Source: Eucommia ulmoides (taxonomy: Eukaryota; Streptophyta; Magnoliopsida; Garryales; Eucommiaceae). Taken from it: DNA of 64,000 nt. The stretch's first letter is position 1. Each line of letters opens with the position of its first letter. Both the position numbers and the translations under genes were made by a program. Location: positions 62,001 to 126,000 of the forward strand of contig JAENRU010000084.1 in the NCBI GenBank assembly GCA_016647705.1, in the 5' to 3' direction. Shown one piece after another: positions 1-10,655 of this stretch. Under the pieces are notes generated by a model. It was not told the origin of the DNA, ran no database searches, and saw only the letters and a program-made list of their open reading frames with translations.

Positions 1-2440
1 TTATGAATTCTTAGTTATGCCATTTGGATTGATGAATGCCCCTGCTGCCTTTATGGATTTGATGAATTGGATCTTCCAACCTTATCTACATCAGTTTATT
101 ATCGTGTTCATTGATGATATGCTGATCTATTCCCAAAGTAGAGAAGAGTATCTCCAGATTGTGTTGCAGACGTTGTGAGAGAAGCAATTCTATGCCAAAT
201 TCGATAAATGTGAGTTTTGGTTGGATCGAGTGGTATTCATGGGGCTTGTGATCTCAGGAGATGGTATTCATGTGGATCCAAAGAAAGTCGAAGCCATAGT
301 ACAATGGGAGAGGCAGAAGAGTGTTACCAAAGTTCAAAGCTTTTTGGGAATGGCAGGTTATTATCGTCGGTTTGTGCAGGGATTCTCTGTTATAGTTGTC
401 CCATTGACTCGATTGACCCGGAAAGAATACAAATTGGAGTGGATTGATAAATGTGAGCAGAGTTTTCAAGAGTTGGAGAATAGACTCATATTTGCGCCAA
501 TACTCTCCCTTCTGACTGAATGTGGTGGCTTCGTGATCTACAATGACGCGTCACATCAAGGACTAGAGTGTGTACTGATGCAACCTGGTCATGTGATTGC
601 ATATGCCTCCCGACAATTAAAGAATCATAAGCATAATTACCCGACACATGATTTGAAATTGGCGGCAATTGTGTTTGCTTGAAGATCTGGAGACATTATC
701 TGTATGGCGAGACTTATAAGATATACACCGACCATCAGAGTTTGAAATACTTGTTTACTCAAAAAGAACTAAATCTAAGGCAGAGACATTGGATAGAATT
801 AATCAAGGACTATGATTGTACTATCCACTATCATCCTAGAAAAGCTAATGTCGTAGCAGATGCATTGAGTCAAAAATCGACGGGATCGGTCGCACACATT
901 CAAGTTGTTCATACCAATCTGTGTGTCGAGCTGAGATCTTTGTGAGTTAAGTGGGCGGTTGGTCAGACGGCAGCATTGCTTGCGACTTTGACTTTGAGAC
1001 TAACATTGATCGACCGTATTATTGAAGCGCAGAAGTCGAATGCCCAGTTGGGAAAGTTCAGAGATGACGTAAAGAGTGGTCACAAAGCTGACTATTGTGT
1101 CAGGGATAACGATGAGGCCTTGATGGTAGGGAATAGACTATGTGTGCCTGATGACACCAATCTAAAGAAGGATATCTTTGAAGAAGTGCATAGCTCAACA
1201 TACGCAATGTACCCAGGCAGTACCAAAATGTATCGGGATCTGCAAGAACACTACTGGTGGAATGGAATAAAATGAAAAATTACTGAATTTGTTGCTAGGT
1301 GTCTTGTTTGTCAGTAAGTCAAGATCGAGCACCAACGTCCGAGTGGGTTATTGCAGCCTCTACCTATACCCGAGTGAAAATAGGAGCATATCACAATGGA
1401 TTTCGCTTTTGGGATTACCCCGAACTAAAAATAGGCATAATTCCATCTGGGTGATCGTTGATAGGCTTACTAAATCTGCTCATTTTTTGGCCATAAAGAC
1501 GATGTACTCTCTTGATAAGTATGCACAATTGTATATTGATGAGATTGTTCCGTTACATGGTGCACCGATTTCTACAGTATCAGACAGAGATCCGATGTTT
1601 ATTTCAAAGTTTTGGTCGAGTCTTCAAACTACTCTAGGTACCAAACTAAAATTTAGTACCGTTTTTCATTCGCAAACTAATGGCCAATCAGAGCGTACGA
1701 TCCATACGTTGGAGGATATGTTGAGGGGTTGTGTTCTGGAATTTTATGGTAGTTGGGATGATCACTTGACGTTGATGGAATTTGCCTACAATAACAGCTA
1801 CCATTCCACGATCGAGCTGGCACCGTATGAAGCGTTGTATGGAAGCAGATGTAGAACCCCAGTCTTTTGGACTGAAGTGGGAGAAAGGAAATTGATGATG
1901 CTGGATATCGCTCAAATGACAGCAGATAAAGTAAAGGTGATTCAGAAAAGATTGAAGATTACTTAGAGTCGACAAAAAAATTATGCTGACAAGCGTAGGC
2001 AGGAGTTGGAATTCGAAGTGGGCGATCATGTATTTTTGCGTATATCCACTTGGAAAGGCATAATGAGGTTCGGGAAGAAAGGAAAGTTAAGTTCGAGATA
2101 TATCGGGCCATACGAGGTCCTAGAACGAGTTGGTGCGACAACTTATCACCTTTCCCTACTGCCAGAATTATCCCGATTACCTGACATTTTCCATGTGTCG
2201 ATGCTTAGGAAATATGTGTCAGATCATTCGCATGTGTTGACCTCTCAATCAATCGAGTTGGAAGAAGATTTGGAATACGTTGAGAACCCGGTCTAGATCC
2301 TAAGTCGTAAAGATCAGGTGCTGCGGACAAAAATGATTCCATTAGTGAAAGTGTTGTGGCGTAGTCATTCGATAGAGGAGGCGACGTGGGAGCGAGAGGA
2401 CGAGATGAGGAACAAATATCCGCACTTGTTCGGCCAACGT
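1..2440 (+). pseudogene. Fossil gypsy pol (RT, RNase H, integrase, chromodomain-like end)
   Basis: In life this polyprotein copied and integrated the element. Visible parts in order: the RT core with MPFGLMNAP (about 17-45); RT thumb and RNase H with YNDASHQG (about 537-560) and VVADALSQK near its end (about 848-875); an H2C2-type integrase zinc region ending HYWWNGIK (about 1190-1272); the integrase core (about 1440-1960) with TNGQSERT near 1677-1700; the post-core HVSMLRKY region (about 2190-2215); and a chromodomain-like tail with SIEEATWERE (about 2370-2400). Reading shifts between frames several times, so it is not functional. Assignment rests on these motifs and their order. Confidence 0.9.
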
Positions 2441-2468
2441 AATGAAAATTTCGTGACGAAATTTCTTT

Positions 2469-2482
2469 TAGGGGGCAAGGAT
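2469..2482 (+). other. Polypurine tract of the gypsy element
   Basis: A purine-rich stretch (tagggggcaagga) lies directly before the LTR start at 2483, the place used to prime plus-strand DNA synthesis. A close relative of this tract occurs in reverse at 23235-23255, next to the LTR of the derivative at 21684, which supports the reading. Confidence 0.75.
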
Positions 2483-2685
2483 TGTAAGACCCTAATTTTA
2501 GCGCGTACATAATTTTAGTTGCATTTTAGAAACATTTAGAAAATAAAGGGGTGGTATGTATTATTTTCAATTTGAAATAAAAATTTTAGGGGTGAATTTA
2601 TAATTTTAAGAAATCTTAAATTTTGAATTGGGTTAAAATGAAAACCTAAAGAAAATTAGGGGGATATTAATGTAATTTGGAAAAA

Positions 2686-2688
<3 letters not shown>

Positions 2689-2731
<43 letters not shown>
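2689..2731. repeat. (TA)n microsatellite in the gypsy LTR
   Basis: About 21 uninterrupted TA units lie inside the 3' LTR. Confidence 0.95.
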
Positions 2732-2735
<4 letters not shown>

Positions 2736-3938
2736 TATAAGATCAACCAAATCTAAAACAAATGGAAGAGAAAGGAGGGTGGACGACGTGGCAGTGTGCG
2801 GGATCAAGATGAACCACTAACCTTATGCATATAAATTATCAATGCAAAAATAGTAATCTCAAATCCTAAAAAGAAAAAATCTGAAAGCAGAGAGAAAGAG
2901 GATCGAAAGTGAGGGGTTTGGTTGGCAGTGTGCTCCTCTGGTGTGTATATGTGTGGTCGGTGTTGTGCAGACGTGTGTGTGTGTGTATTCTGCTCTGTTC
3001 AGCTGGTGTATGTGTGTGATCATGAGTGTGTGTGTGTGTGTGTGTTCTGTTTGTCGACTGGGTGTGCGTGCGTCCGTTCGTCGTCGATGGTTGACGGTGA
3101 TTGTGTGTGTGGGGAGGGGGGTTGATGTGTGTGGGTGCGTCGGAGTGGTATGTGTGGGTGCTTTGATCGTGAGGAATGGGGCGAGTGAAGACGCCGGAGC
3201 TGGTGAGGAGAGAGAGAGAGAAGCGTTTCGTCTGAAACGAAACAGGAGTAGAAGAAAAAGACGACCGTCGCCGCAGCGGTGAGATCCATCTTCGCGGCGG
3301 TTAGCTTCTGCGTGCGGAACTGCTGTTGTATCGGTGTAGCGGTGAGACCGTCGCCGCGACAATGAAGACCTAGGCAGAAAACTGTCAACTTCAACAATTC
3401 ATAAAGAGGGTAAAATTTCAACCGATTTTTAATTTTGTTAAAAATTGAATTTTTAGCGTTAAAATTTCTGTAATTGTTAAAATTAATAATCATGACAATA
3501 GTAATGTTTACAACTGTTAATTTTAAAAATATTGTACAGTAAATCTTAATATCGTGAATTGGGGTAAATAGTAATTTTACATAATCAAATTTTGGAAATG
3601 TGGAATTTCGCAATTTAGGGTCATGCATTGCATATTTGGGTTGTTTTAAAGTAAAATATTAATTTAAGCTTATTGTTGTTAGGTTCACAGGCGCCAACGT
3701 CCTAGTAGGTTTTGGACAGTGATATTTTTACAGTGCGGAGAACGAGGTAAGTGTATTGTCTTCTATGTAAATCTGCAAAGTTTATTTTCGTATAAATTGT
3801 TGGAAATGTGTTATTTTAAAAAAAATGGACAACTTTTAAACTTATATGGATCAAGTAGTTTTGGTGTTAGAGGTGAAAAATGATTTTTGGACCAAGTGGG
3901 TTTAAAAGGTAATTTTGTCAAACTATGCCATAGTTTTT

Positions 3939-4138
3939 CTTCTCGTTAGGCAGGTATGACCTACGAGATGTGAATTTTCTTCTAATTAGGCAGGTATGAC
4001 CTAAGAGATGTGGATTTTCTTCTTGTTAGACGGGTGTGACCTACGAGATGTGGATTTTCTTCTCGTTAGGCGGGTGTGACCTATGAGATGTGAATTTTCT
4101 TCTCATCAGGCAGATATAACCTGCAAGATGTAGATTAC
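3939..4138. repeat. Five 40-bp tandem units inside the LTR
   Basis: Units start near 3939, 3979, 4019, 4059 and 4099. Each begins with cttct(c/a/t), carries an aggc(a/g)ggt(a/g)tgacct core and ends with gagatgt(g/a)(g/a)att. The last unit is the most diverged. Tandem units of this kind are common in the U3 or R part of long plant LTRs, and their role here is unknown. Confidence 0.85.
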
Positions 4139-4793
4139 TTGCTAGGCAAAGTACTGCAAGGTGGTTTGACCTGTTAGGAGTGCAAAACCTGCGGGTGGTA
4201 CAGTACCGTTGCAACTCCTGATCGTGAGGTAAAAATGATCCTATGGCTGGTAAGAGAGTGGTGTGGGGTTTTTTTATTATACGATAAACTACCTAGATTG
4301 ATTTGGTTTAAATATATTAGTTTAAAATGGATTGACATATATATGTATACTATTTGTTGCACTGGTTAACTTAAAATATTTAGTTTGGGTGTGTTGAATA
4401 TATGAGTTATTTCAGTGGTGATGGGAAAATTGGATTTTCGTAAGGTATGTGATGATATAATATTATATTTTGAAACGTAGTGTTTAATATTTATTCTTGA
4501 TCCATTCAAAATATTTTTATTATGAAGACAGTACACCAATAAAAAAATTTGGTTTCAGGTGCCGCAAATAGGAGTAGGTCCACTACTGGCACTAGGTAGA
4601 GTTCGGGAAGTAGTGTCATTTTTGAGGTGGGCCGGTCGGAAGCGAACTAGGGAAGGTTCAACATTTTCTTTTGGTGATTTTTGTTGTATATATTTGGGAC
4701 GGGTGTGTCCCATATTTTTTTTGGAAACGAGATTAAGGTATTGTCTTGGCAAAAAATATATTGATAGTGGTATGCGTGCGTTTGATTATGTAT

Positions 4794-4796
<3 letters not shown>

Positions 4797-4888
<92 letters not shown>

Positions 4889-4895
4889 TGTGTGT
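4797..4895. repeat. (TA)n(TG)n compound microsatellite
   Basis: A run of TA units passes directly into more than 25 TG units with one interruption, close to the 3' end of the LTR. It yields spurious Val/Cys-rich and Thr/His-rich open frames on both strands. Confidence 0.95.
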
Positions 4896-4972
4896 TCGAG
4901 TGGTTGGTCGGAGGGTGTCATGCCGACGTCACGCCTGGCCTCGGGTGATGGCACCCGGGGTAGGATGTGACA

Positions 4973-6400
4973 CTGCTCGTCATTCATCTTCCTCTATTTT
5001 GTTCGTTGACGTGTCATGCTTGTCTTGCTCTATCAAATGACGACGATGATGATGCATGTGATCTGCTCGTTGTTCGTCTTTCTCTACCATGCTTTTCGTG
5101 CTCGCCGTTACCACCGATGCTCATATTGGTCCAACCGATGCTGACTCGCCGTTGCCGCTGCCTGTGCTCTGCTCGTTGTCTTCTTCCTCAACCTCCATTC
5201 CTCTCTCTCTCTCATTGATTTGGAAAATTCCAAATTAGGATTTTTTAGATCTAGAAAGTTCTAGATCTGAGATTTCCAAATCTGGATTTTTCCAGATTTA
5301 GTCGTTCATGTGAATGTTCTAGTTGGTCGTCGTGAATTTCAGATCCGTCAATGTTCATCTGATTTTCTATTGATTTTTGTGAAGTTTTTGTTTATAATTA
5401 ATGTTTTTTTTTTTGTTCATCTCAGTTTTTTTTAATGTTTTTTAATTTGTTTTTTGCGAATATTTGCGTCGTTTTTTATATTTGTTTTGATTTTGATGGT
5501 TTTTTTTTTTTTTTTGGTTGAGTTTTTGTGCTTATTTCATTCTGCATGTTCTTTTTTTTGATTTCTCAATAAATATTCATATCAATGTTCTTTTTTTTGA
5601 TTTCTCAATAAATATTCATATCAATTGGGTTTTTAGTGAATGTTCATTGTGGTTTGGTGAAAGTTCATATCGACTTTTAGTTTTCGGGATGAATATGTCA
5701 TTGTTGTTAGTGAATGTTCATATGGGTCGTGTTTTTGTTGATTTTGTATTTCCTTTTTTTTTTTTAAGTGAATGTTAACATGGTTAAGTTAAAATGTTCA
5801 CACCGGTTGTTTTTTATTGATCTTAGCTTTTATAAAAAAAAATTATTCAGTTTGGTTTTTGCTAAATGTTTATACGGAGTTCATATTTTTTGTAGATCTT
5901 AGGGTTTATTTTCAATGTGATTTGTTGTTCTTTGTTGTTTTTAGATTTATTTTTTCAAATTATAGTGTGAATGATCAGAACACAAAGAACATGAATGTTC
6001 TATTCTTGTAGATTTTTTGAATACATGAAAAGAACGTAAAATAAAAGAACGTGTGTACATAATAAAAATGTAATTTGTTCACATAAAAAATGTGAACATT
6101 CACAACTGAACCATCAGTGTTAAAATGTATTAAGATATTTAAAAATAGTAAAGAAAATGTGAATGTTCGGGGCCATATGTATTTTACAGAGTATATTTTA
6201 TGTAAATTATGAAGAAAAAAATATATGGTCAAAGAACAAAAAATTATTCTCTAAAACACATATGTAGACTAAAAACTTTATCATAGTAGTATAGGTTTAT
6301 TTTATAATTTGTATATCTCTAGAGGACTCAATAATAAAATTCCAAATATTGACTAAATAATAAAATTCCATATATTACTAATATTATTAGTTTAAAGAAT
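4973..6400. repeat. AT-rich module M1, copy 1 (GAATGTTC-rich)
   Basis: This non-coding module recurs at about 17990-19500 and 54290-55563, continuing at 61139-61400. It opens with a stretch rich in ctcgtcgttcatcttcctc and gatgcatgtgatctgctcg, then becomes T-rich with many copies of gaatgttc or its complement. It ends with a conserved block (ggtcaaagaacaaaaaattattctc). Short open frames in it are not shared between copies, so I see no gene. Origin is unknown; it could be a degraded transposon. Confidence 0.75.
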
Positions 6401-7080
6401 CACGAAATATATTACTAATATCTACCCCAAACAAACGTAGAATGATTGAGAAATCTTTCAGCCTTAAATTTTATATTTTTGTTTTGTTTTGGTTTTTTGT
6501 TTATAATTTTAATTAAATGTAAATTTTTAATAAATTATATTTAAGTTTTGTTCAAAGAAACTAAATATTTATATAATTTTCATTTTCTATACCAATTTCT
6601 CTATTTTTTTAAATAATTCATAATCAGCTCTAAATGCAACTTGCAAATAAAAATATTGATAAATTAGTTTTTGTAACTTATGCTTTTATATAATTCATAA
6701 TAAGCTCTATTATGTGACTTCTTGGGACAAATTTGAAAGAAAAAATATTTAATTTACTTTTTTTTCCTTGATATTATAGTAGTTTGTTTTTATTTAAATA
6801 CCAAAAATATTGGTTATGTATTTGCAGATTAAAAATTGATTTTTTATTTTATTTTTAATCAAGTAGATATCATCACATATCTTTGTTCTCGTTTCATATC
6901 TATCCACAACAAGATCAAAATGTTACCGGGGGGGAAGAAATCTACATGAATTGTTTTTGAATTATTCAACTTGGAAATACAAAATTTTACCTTCATTAGT
7001 AGTTAGTTAAAATTTATAATCTCAATTGACCATGTATCCCAAATATTTGTGATCCAGAAACAAACAATGAACATGTCCAC

Positions 7081-7115
<35 letters not shown>

Positions 7116-7141
7116 AATAATAATAATAATAATAATAATAA
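6401..7141. repeat. AT-rich module M2, first tandem subunit
   Basis: No gene is seen. The stretch aacgtagaatgattgagaaa near 6435 and the stretch with ccacaacaag and aaaatgttacc near 6905 recur in the same order at about 7700 and 8230. M2 is therefore tandemly repeated with a period near 1.3 kb. Related sequence lies at 19500-20230, 38540-39400 and 61400-62270. Confidence 0.7.
7081..7141. repeat. (ATG)n(ATA)n microsatellite
   Basis: Nine or so tga/atg triplets are followed by a run of ata triplets. The MITE at 7142 is inserted at the end of this run. The related spacer at 61800-61870 has a pure TAA run and no MITE. Confidence 0.9.
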
Positions 7142-7373
7142 GGGTTAATTACACTTTATCCCCTTCTAGTTTGGCTAATTTGCACTTACCCCATGTGGTT
7201 TGAAAATCGCCATTTACCATCCATGTGGTCAGATTTTCAAACCACTTACCCCCCTGATGTAGGGGGTAAGTGCACCAAATATCTAATCACAAGGGGAGTG
7301 AGTGATAATTTTCAAACTTACAGGGGATAAGTGCAAATTGGTCAAACTACAGGGGGTAAAGTGTAATTAATCC
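7142..7373. mobile_element. MITE, 232 bp (Tourist/PIF-Harbinger-like)
   Basis: The terminal inverted repeats are about 17 bp: GGGTTAATTACACTTTA at the left and its complement, with one mismatch, at the right. Both sides are flanked by TAA (7139-7141 and 7374-7376), which fits the TWA target of PIF/Harbinger elements. The interior contains internal inverted stretches around cttacccc and ggggtaag and no coding capacity. Related empty sequence at 61860-61890 lacks it. A second copy, cut at its left end, is at 38085-38258. Confidence 0.8.
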
Positions 7374-8560
7374 TAATAAAAATAATGCAAATCAGAAATA
7401 CATTTGACCCCATGATGCACTTTGATTTTCAAAAGTAAGAAGTAAAGGAAGTTGAGGTTGGATCTGCCTTGGGGTTTTCCACGAAAAACTCGTGCTTTCC
7501 ACTTTGTTTTGTCATTTGTTTTTATCTTGATTAATATCTGTGAGTATTAATTACGAATTTGATCCCCTAAAAACATCTTTCTCGTTTAAATGATGAATTG
7601 CTCTATCCAATATTCCTAAAATTAGTCACAACGCGGTTCACAAAATATATTACTACAATTATTAGTTAAAGGAATCTCAAAATATACTACCAATATCTAC
7701 ACAAACGTAGAATGATCGAGAAGTCTTCTGGCCTTAAATTTTATAGTTTTTTATGCTTTGATTTTTTGTATATAATTTTAGTTAGATTTAAATTTCTCAT
7801 TAAACTATATTTAGTTTTTATTTAAAGAAACTAAATATTTAGATAATTTTGATTTTCTTTACCAATTTCTCTATTTGTTTTTCCTCTCCTCACATTTACA
7901 ATTATAATTCATAATAAGCTCTAAACATAAAAATATTAATAAATTATTTGTTGTGACTTATGTTTTTAATTTTTTTCATGTTGGCCACAAAATTTTCTCC
8001 GTCATATCAAAATTATTAGATCTACTATGTGGTCGCTTCGGACAAATTTGGAAATATATATATATTTAATTTACTTTTTTTCCTTGATATTATAGTAATT
8101 TTTTTCTTGATATTATATTAATTTGTTTTAATTTAAATACCACAAAATATTGGTTAGGTATTTCTAAAAATAGAAATTGAAACAACTCCAGCAATATCTT
8201 TGTTGCTCTCGTTTTCATATCTATTCACAACAAGACCAAAATGTTACCTGGGGAGAAGAATTCTACAAGAATTATTTTTGAATTATTCAACATAGAAATA
8301 AAAAAAATTACATTAGTATTTAGTTAAAATTGGTAATGTCAATTGACCATGTCCCTTGAGTTTGTGATCCAGAAACAAACAATGACCCTGTCCAATCCAT
8401 AATAATAATAATGCAAATCAGAAATATATTTCAACATATGATGCACCAAGATTTTTCAAAGAAGGAAATAAAGGTAGTTAAGCATTCGAAAAATGGAGGA
8501 CTTTAAATGGCCTGAGTTTTTATCTTAAAGATGTGAATGATTGGAATTCCCTTATTTCGT
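7374..8560. repeat. AT-rich module M2, second tandem subunit
   Basis: No gene is seen. This stretch aligns by eye with 38259-39410 over its whole length and, from 7690, with the first subunit at 6401. A short piece near 7470-7540 (ttggggttttccacgaaaaa, then cgtgctttcc) recurs near 19860, 38350 and 61950 and resembles the tail of a copia LTR. A piece at 7550-7650 (aaacatctttctcgtttaaa, then tgatgaattgctc) also recurs upstream of all three GLP copies. Confidence 0.7.
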
Positions 8561-9690
8561 GATAATGGAAGTTGCGATCGGACTTCGGTCCCGTGATGTT
8601 TTCCTCGTCTTGGGATTTTCTATGTAAAAATTGTGTCTCCCGCTTTATTTTGTTATTTACTTTTATTTTGATTAATATATGTGGGTATTAAAATTGATAA
8701 TCCCATTTTAATGACAAAAAAAAGGAAAAATAAAATCTAATTATTAGTGAATTTTCACAACAAAGTGACATCAAGAACTTCATGTTATTGGAGAAAGATT
8801 TATTTGTGTGATTTAAAATGGAAGATAATGGTAGAGCCATGGTAAAATTGATATCGACTAATTATGCTATTTGAAAATCTAGAATGATAGATATCCTTTA
8901 TTATAAGGATTTGTATTTGCTTTTAAAAGGTGATGCACATAAATAAAGTGATAAAAGGAATGAACAATTGGAGATAATGCATAGGAAAACATTTGGTTAC
9001 ATTTGTCAATGGACTGATCAAAGTGTGTACCAACATGTTATTAATTTCACCAAAACTGATGAATTGTGGAAAAGTTGTACGAACGGAAAACTGGATTGAA
9101 TAAGACAAGTTTGATTAAGAGAATTGTTCACTTAGCCTATCAGTATGGGCAAAATATATGGTCAAAGACATTCTCATTTAATGAAGAGACTGGGAAGAAA
9201 GAGCAGGACTCATCCTAAGAGGCAAAAGTACAGGTTACTGTATTGGGAAAAAGAAAAAGCATGAATTCTTAAAAAAAATGTGTGGTTTGACAAATCGAGA
9301 GGTGGATTGATGGGCAGAAATGATGCTTCCATTGCAACAAGTCATGACACGTGATCCGAGATTACAAATTCTTGAAAAGTGAACAACGTAAAGATCGAAC
9401 TAATAAGGACAAAGAGGATAAGAAGACGAATGCAATTTTTTTTTTAATGGCGATATTAAATCCCATGGTTTTTTCCCCGCCTTAGAATTTTCTACGTATA
9501 TATTGTATCTCCCGCTTTATTTTGTTATTTGTTTTTGTCTTGGTTAATATCTGTAGGTATTAAAATTGATAATCCCATTTTAATGACAAAAAGAGAAAAA
9601 ATAAAATCCAATTATTAGTAAATTTTCTCAACAAAGTGACATTAAGAGCTTCATGTTATTGGGAAAAGATTTAATTGTGTGATTTAAAAT
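8561..9690 (+). mobile_element. Fossil Ty1/copia fragment with gag
   Basis: Two copies of an LTR-tail-like stretch (about 8570-8700 and 9440-9560, around attttctacgta and cccgctttattttgtt) flank a gag fossil. Recognisable gag pieces on the plus strand are a UBN2-type segment with MHRKTFGYI (about 8978-9004) and TDELWKS (about 9057-9077), then a degraded CCHC zinc-knuckle region near 9320-9370. The reading frame is broken several times. The same fragment recurs at 40060-41750, partly doubled there. No RT or integrase is present. Confidence 0.7.
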
Positions 9691-9694
9691 ATGG

Positions 9695-10655
9695 ATTTAG
9701 TGCCTGTAACTCTTGATTGAACAGAGAAGACGAATAAACCCATAGTCGAATCCTTCTTCCTCCTCTTTTTATTCAAAATTTGTTTTCTCAAATCGGTCGA
9801 ACAGAGTTTTAGCGTCGGCCATTTAGACCAAGCACTTTGTACTTTCGCACTCTTCTCTTTTGCGGCCTATGCCATCCAATTCACAGATTGTCTCTCATGA
9901 ATCAACATGGTTAACAGCTTCTTGTTCGTGTCAAATGGGTAAGATTCAGCCAGTAATTTGAAAGCCGAGCCACGACTGACTGTGAAAACAAAGCCATACT
10001 TATTTTCAGGGATGTTCAAATAATTTGCGATCCTTGTCTTTGTATCATGTTCGACCATGCCTTTCTCAGCACCTTCATATAAAGCATGATTGCTCAGATT
10101 TGCAGTTATTTCAGACAAACTGAAGGTGGATGATTCCCAATAATGAACTGTCTGAACAAAAGAAAACAAACCAAATCCCCAGTTGTCGAGGCATACCTTG
10201 GGGACAGAACCAGGGAGATTCGAGTACTCATCCTGCCTCAACTGATCGATCTTCTCCAAGGACTGGTATTTCGGGTTCATTGTGAACAACTTGGTGAAAG
10301 CTTCATGATGTTCCGATGTCGACTCTTCAGACTGGTATGTTCGATCGGCAGCAATGGCTATGGCTCTGAGGAATTCCTTCTGGGCGTGAAGTCTAGCCAG
10401 AGACCTTGATCGGCCCTAAGCTTTGTCTAGGTTCACCATGGATTCAGACTCCATGTCTTGGGATTTAACAAGTAAGCCATCTTCAGGTGCTTCTTCGAGA
10501 GCTTCCTTGAGCTTGTGTTCCTGCAATTTCCCGAGTCCCGATTAATTTCGCTTGACCTCGTCGGATGAATGATTGGACCCATCTCTTCTTCTGCTCTTCT
10601 TATCCAAAATCATGGCATCGCAGTGAGATATTGGCTTCCATAGTGAAAGATGCAT
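9695..10655 (-). pseudogene. Truncated PLP-dependent transferase (MoCo-sulfurase-like) pseudogene, copy 1
   Basis: The minus-strand translation starts MHLSLWKPISHC at 10655, the conserved start of plant proteins annotated as PLP-dependent transferases related to molybdenum cofactor sulfurase (Arabidopsis At4g37100/At2g23520 family, from memory). Matching blocks follow: [22 protein letters not shown]-like [70 protein letters not shown] and [10 protein letters not shown]. Similarity continues through SAWSKWPTLKLCST and VQSRVTG near 9700, then stops. About 320 codons remain of a family normally near 900, so most of the PLP domain is missing. In-frame stops interrupt it after KRN, after NLDKA and after VNWMA. 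The segment is intronless, as the family is. A second copy is at 41757-49997. Confidence 0.85.

Larger units (their letters stand above)
1..4972 (+). mobile_element. 3' part of a Ty3/gypsy chromovirus (Tekay/Del-like) LTR retrotransposon
   Basis: The window opens inside the reverse transcriptase of a plus-strand gypsy element. The order RT, RNase H, integrase, chromodomain-like end, polypurine tract and a long LTR is that of plant chromoviruses, and the roughly 2.5-kb LTR fits the Tekay/Del clade. The 5' LTR, gag and protease lie outside the window. The element sits inside an AT-rich repeat: the bases after 4972 (ctgctcgtcattcatc) match uninterrupted copies near 18168 and 54448. The likely target duplication on this side is ctgct at 4973-4977, and its partner is off-window. 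The coding part is broken in several places, so this is a fossil. Confidence 0.9.
2483..4972 (+). repeat. 3' LTR of the gypsy element, about 2.49 kb
   Basis: It begins TGTAAGACCC just after the polypurine tract and ends GGATGTGACA, giving TG...CA termini. It holds a (TA)n run near 2689, a GT-rich stretch at 2940-3150, five 40-bp tandem units at 3939-4138 and a (TA)n(TG)n run at 4797. Open frames inside it, such as a His/Thr-rich one on the minus strand at 2859-3362, follow the simple repeats and are not genes. The partner LTR is outside the window, so its age cannot be judged here. Confidence 0.85.

Noticed and set aside
2859-3628. Minus-strand open frames of up to 202 codons in the gypsy LTR
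   Set aside because: They follow GT-rich simple sequence (TH/HTHTH repeats) inside an LTR, overlap in several frames and contain no domain.
4555-5040. Val/Cys-rich and Thr/His-rich open frames on both strands
   Set aside because: They are translations of the (TA)n(TG)n microsatellite.
4973-6400. Module M1 as a protein-coding gene (repeated DDDACDLL and LPLPCLSCSPLPP-type text)
   Set aside because: The frame differs between the three copies and is broken by small indels, and no domain is recognised.
10143-10409. Plus-strand open frame opposite the PLP pseudogene
   Set aside because: The minus strand carries the conserved family sequence; this is its shadow.
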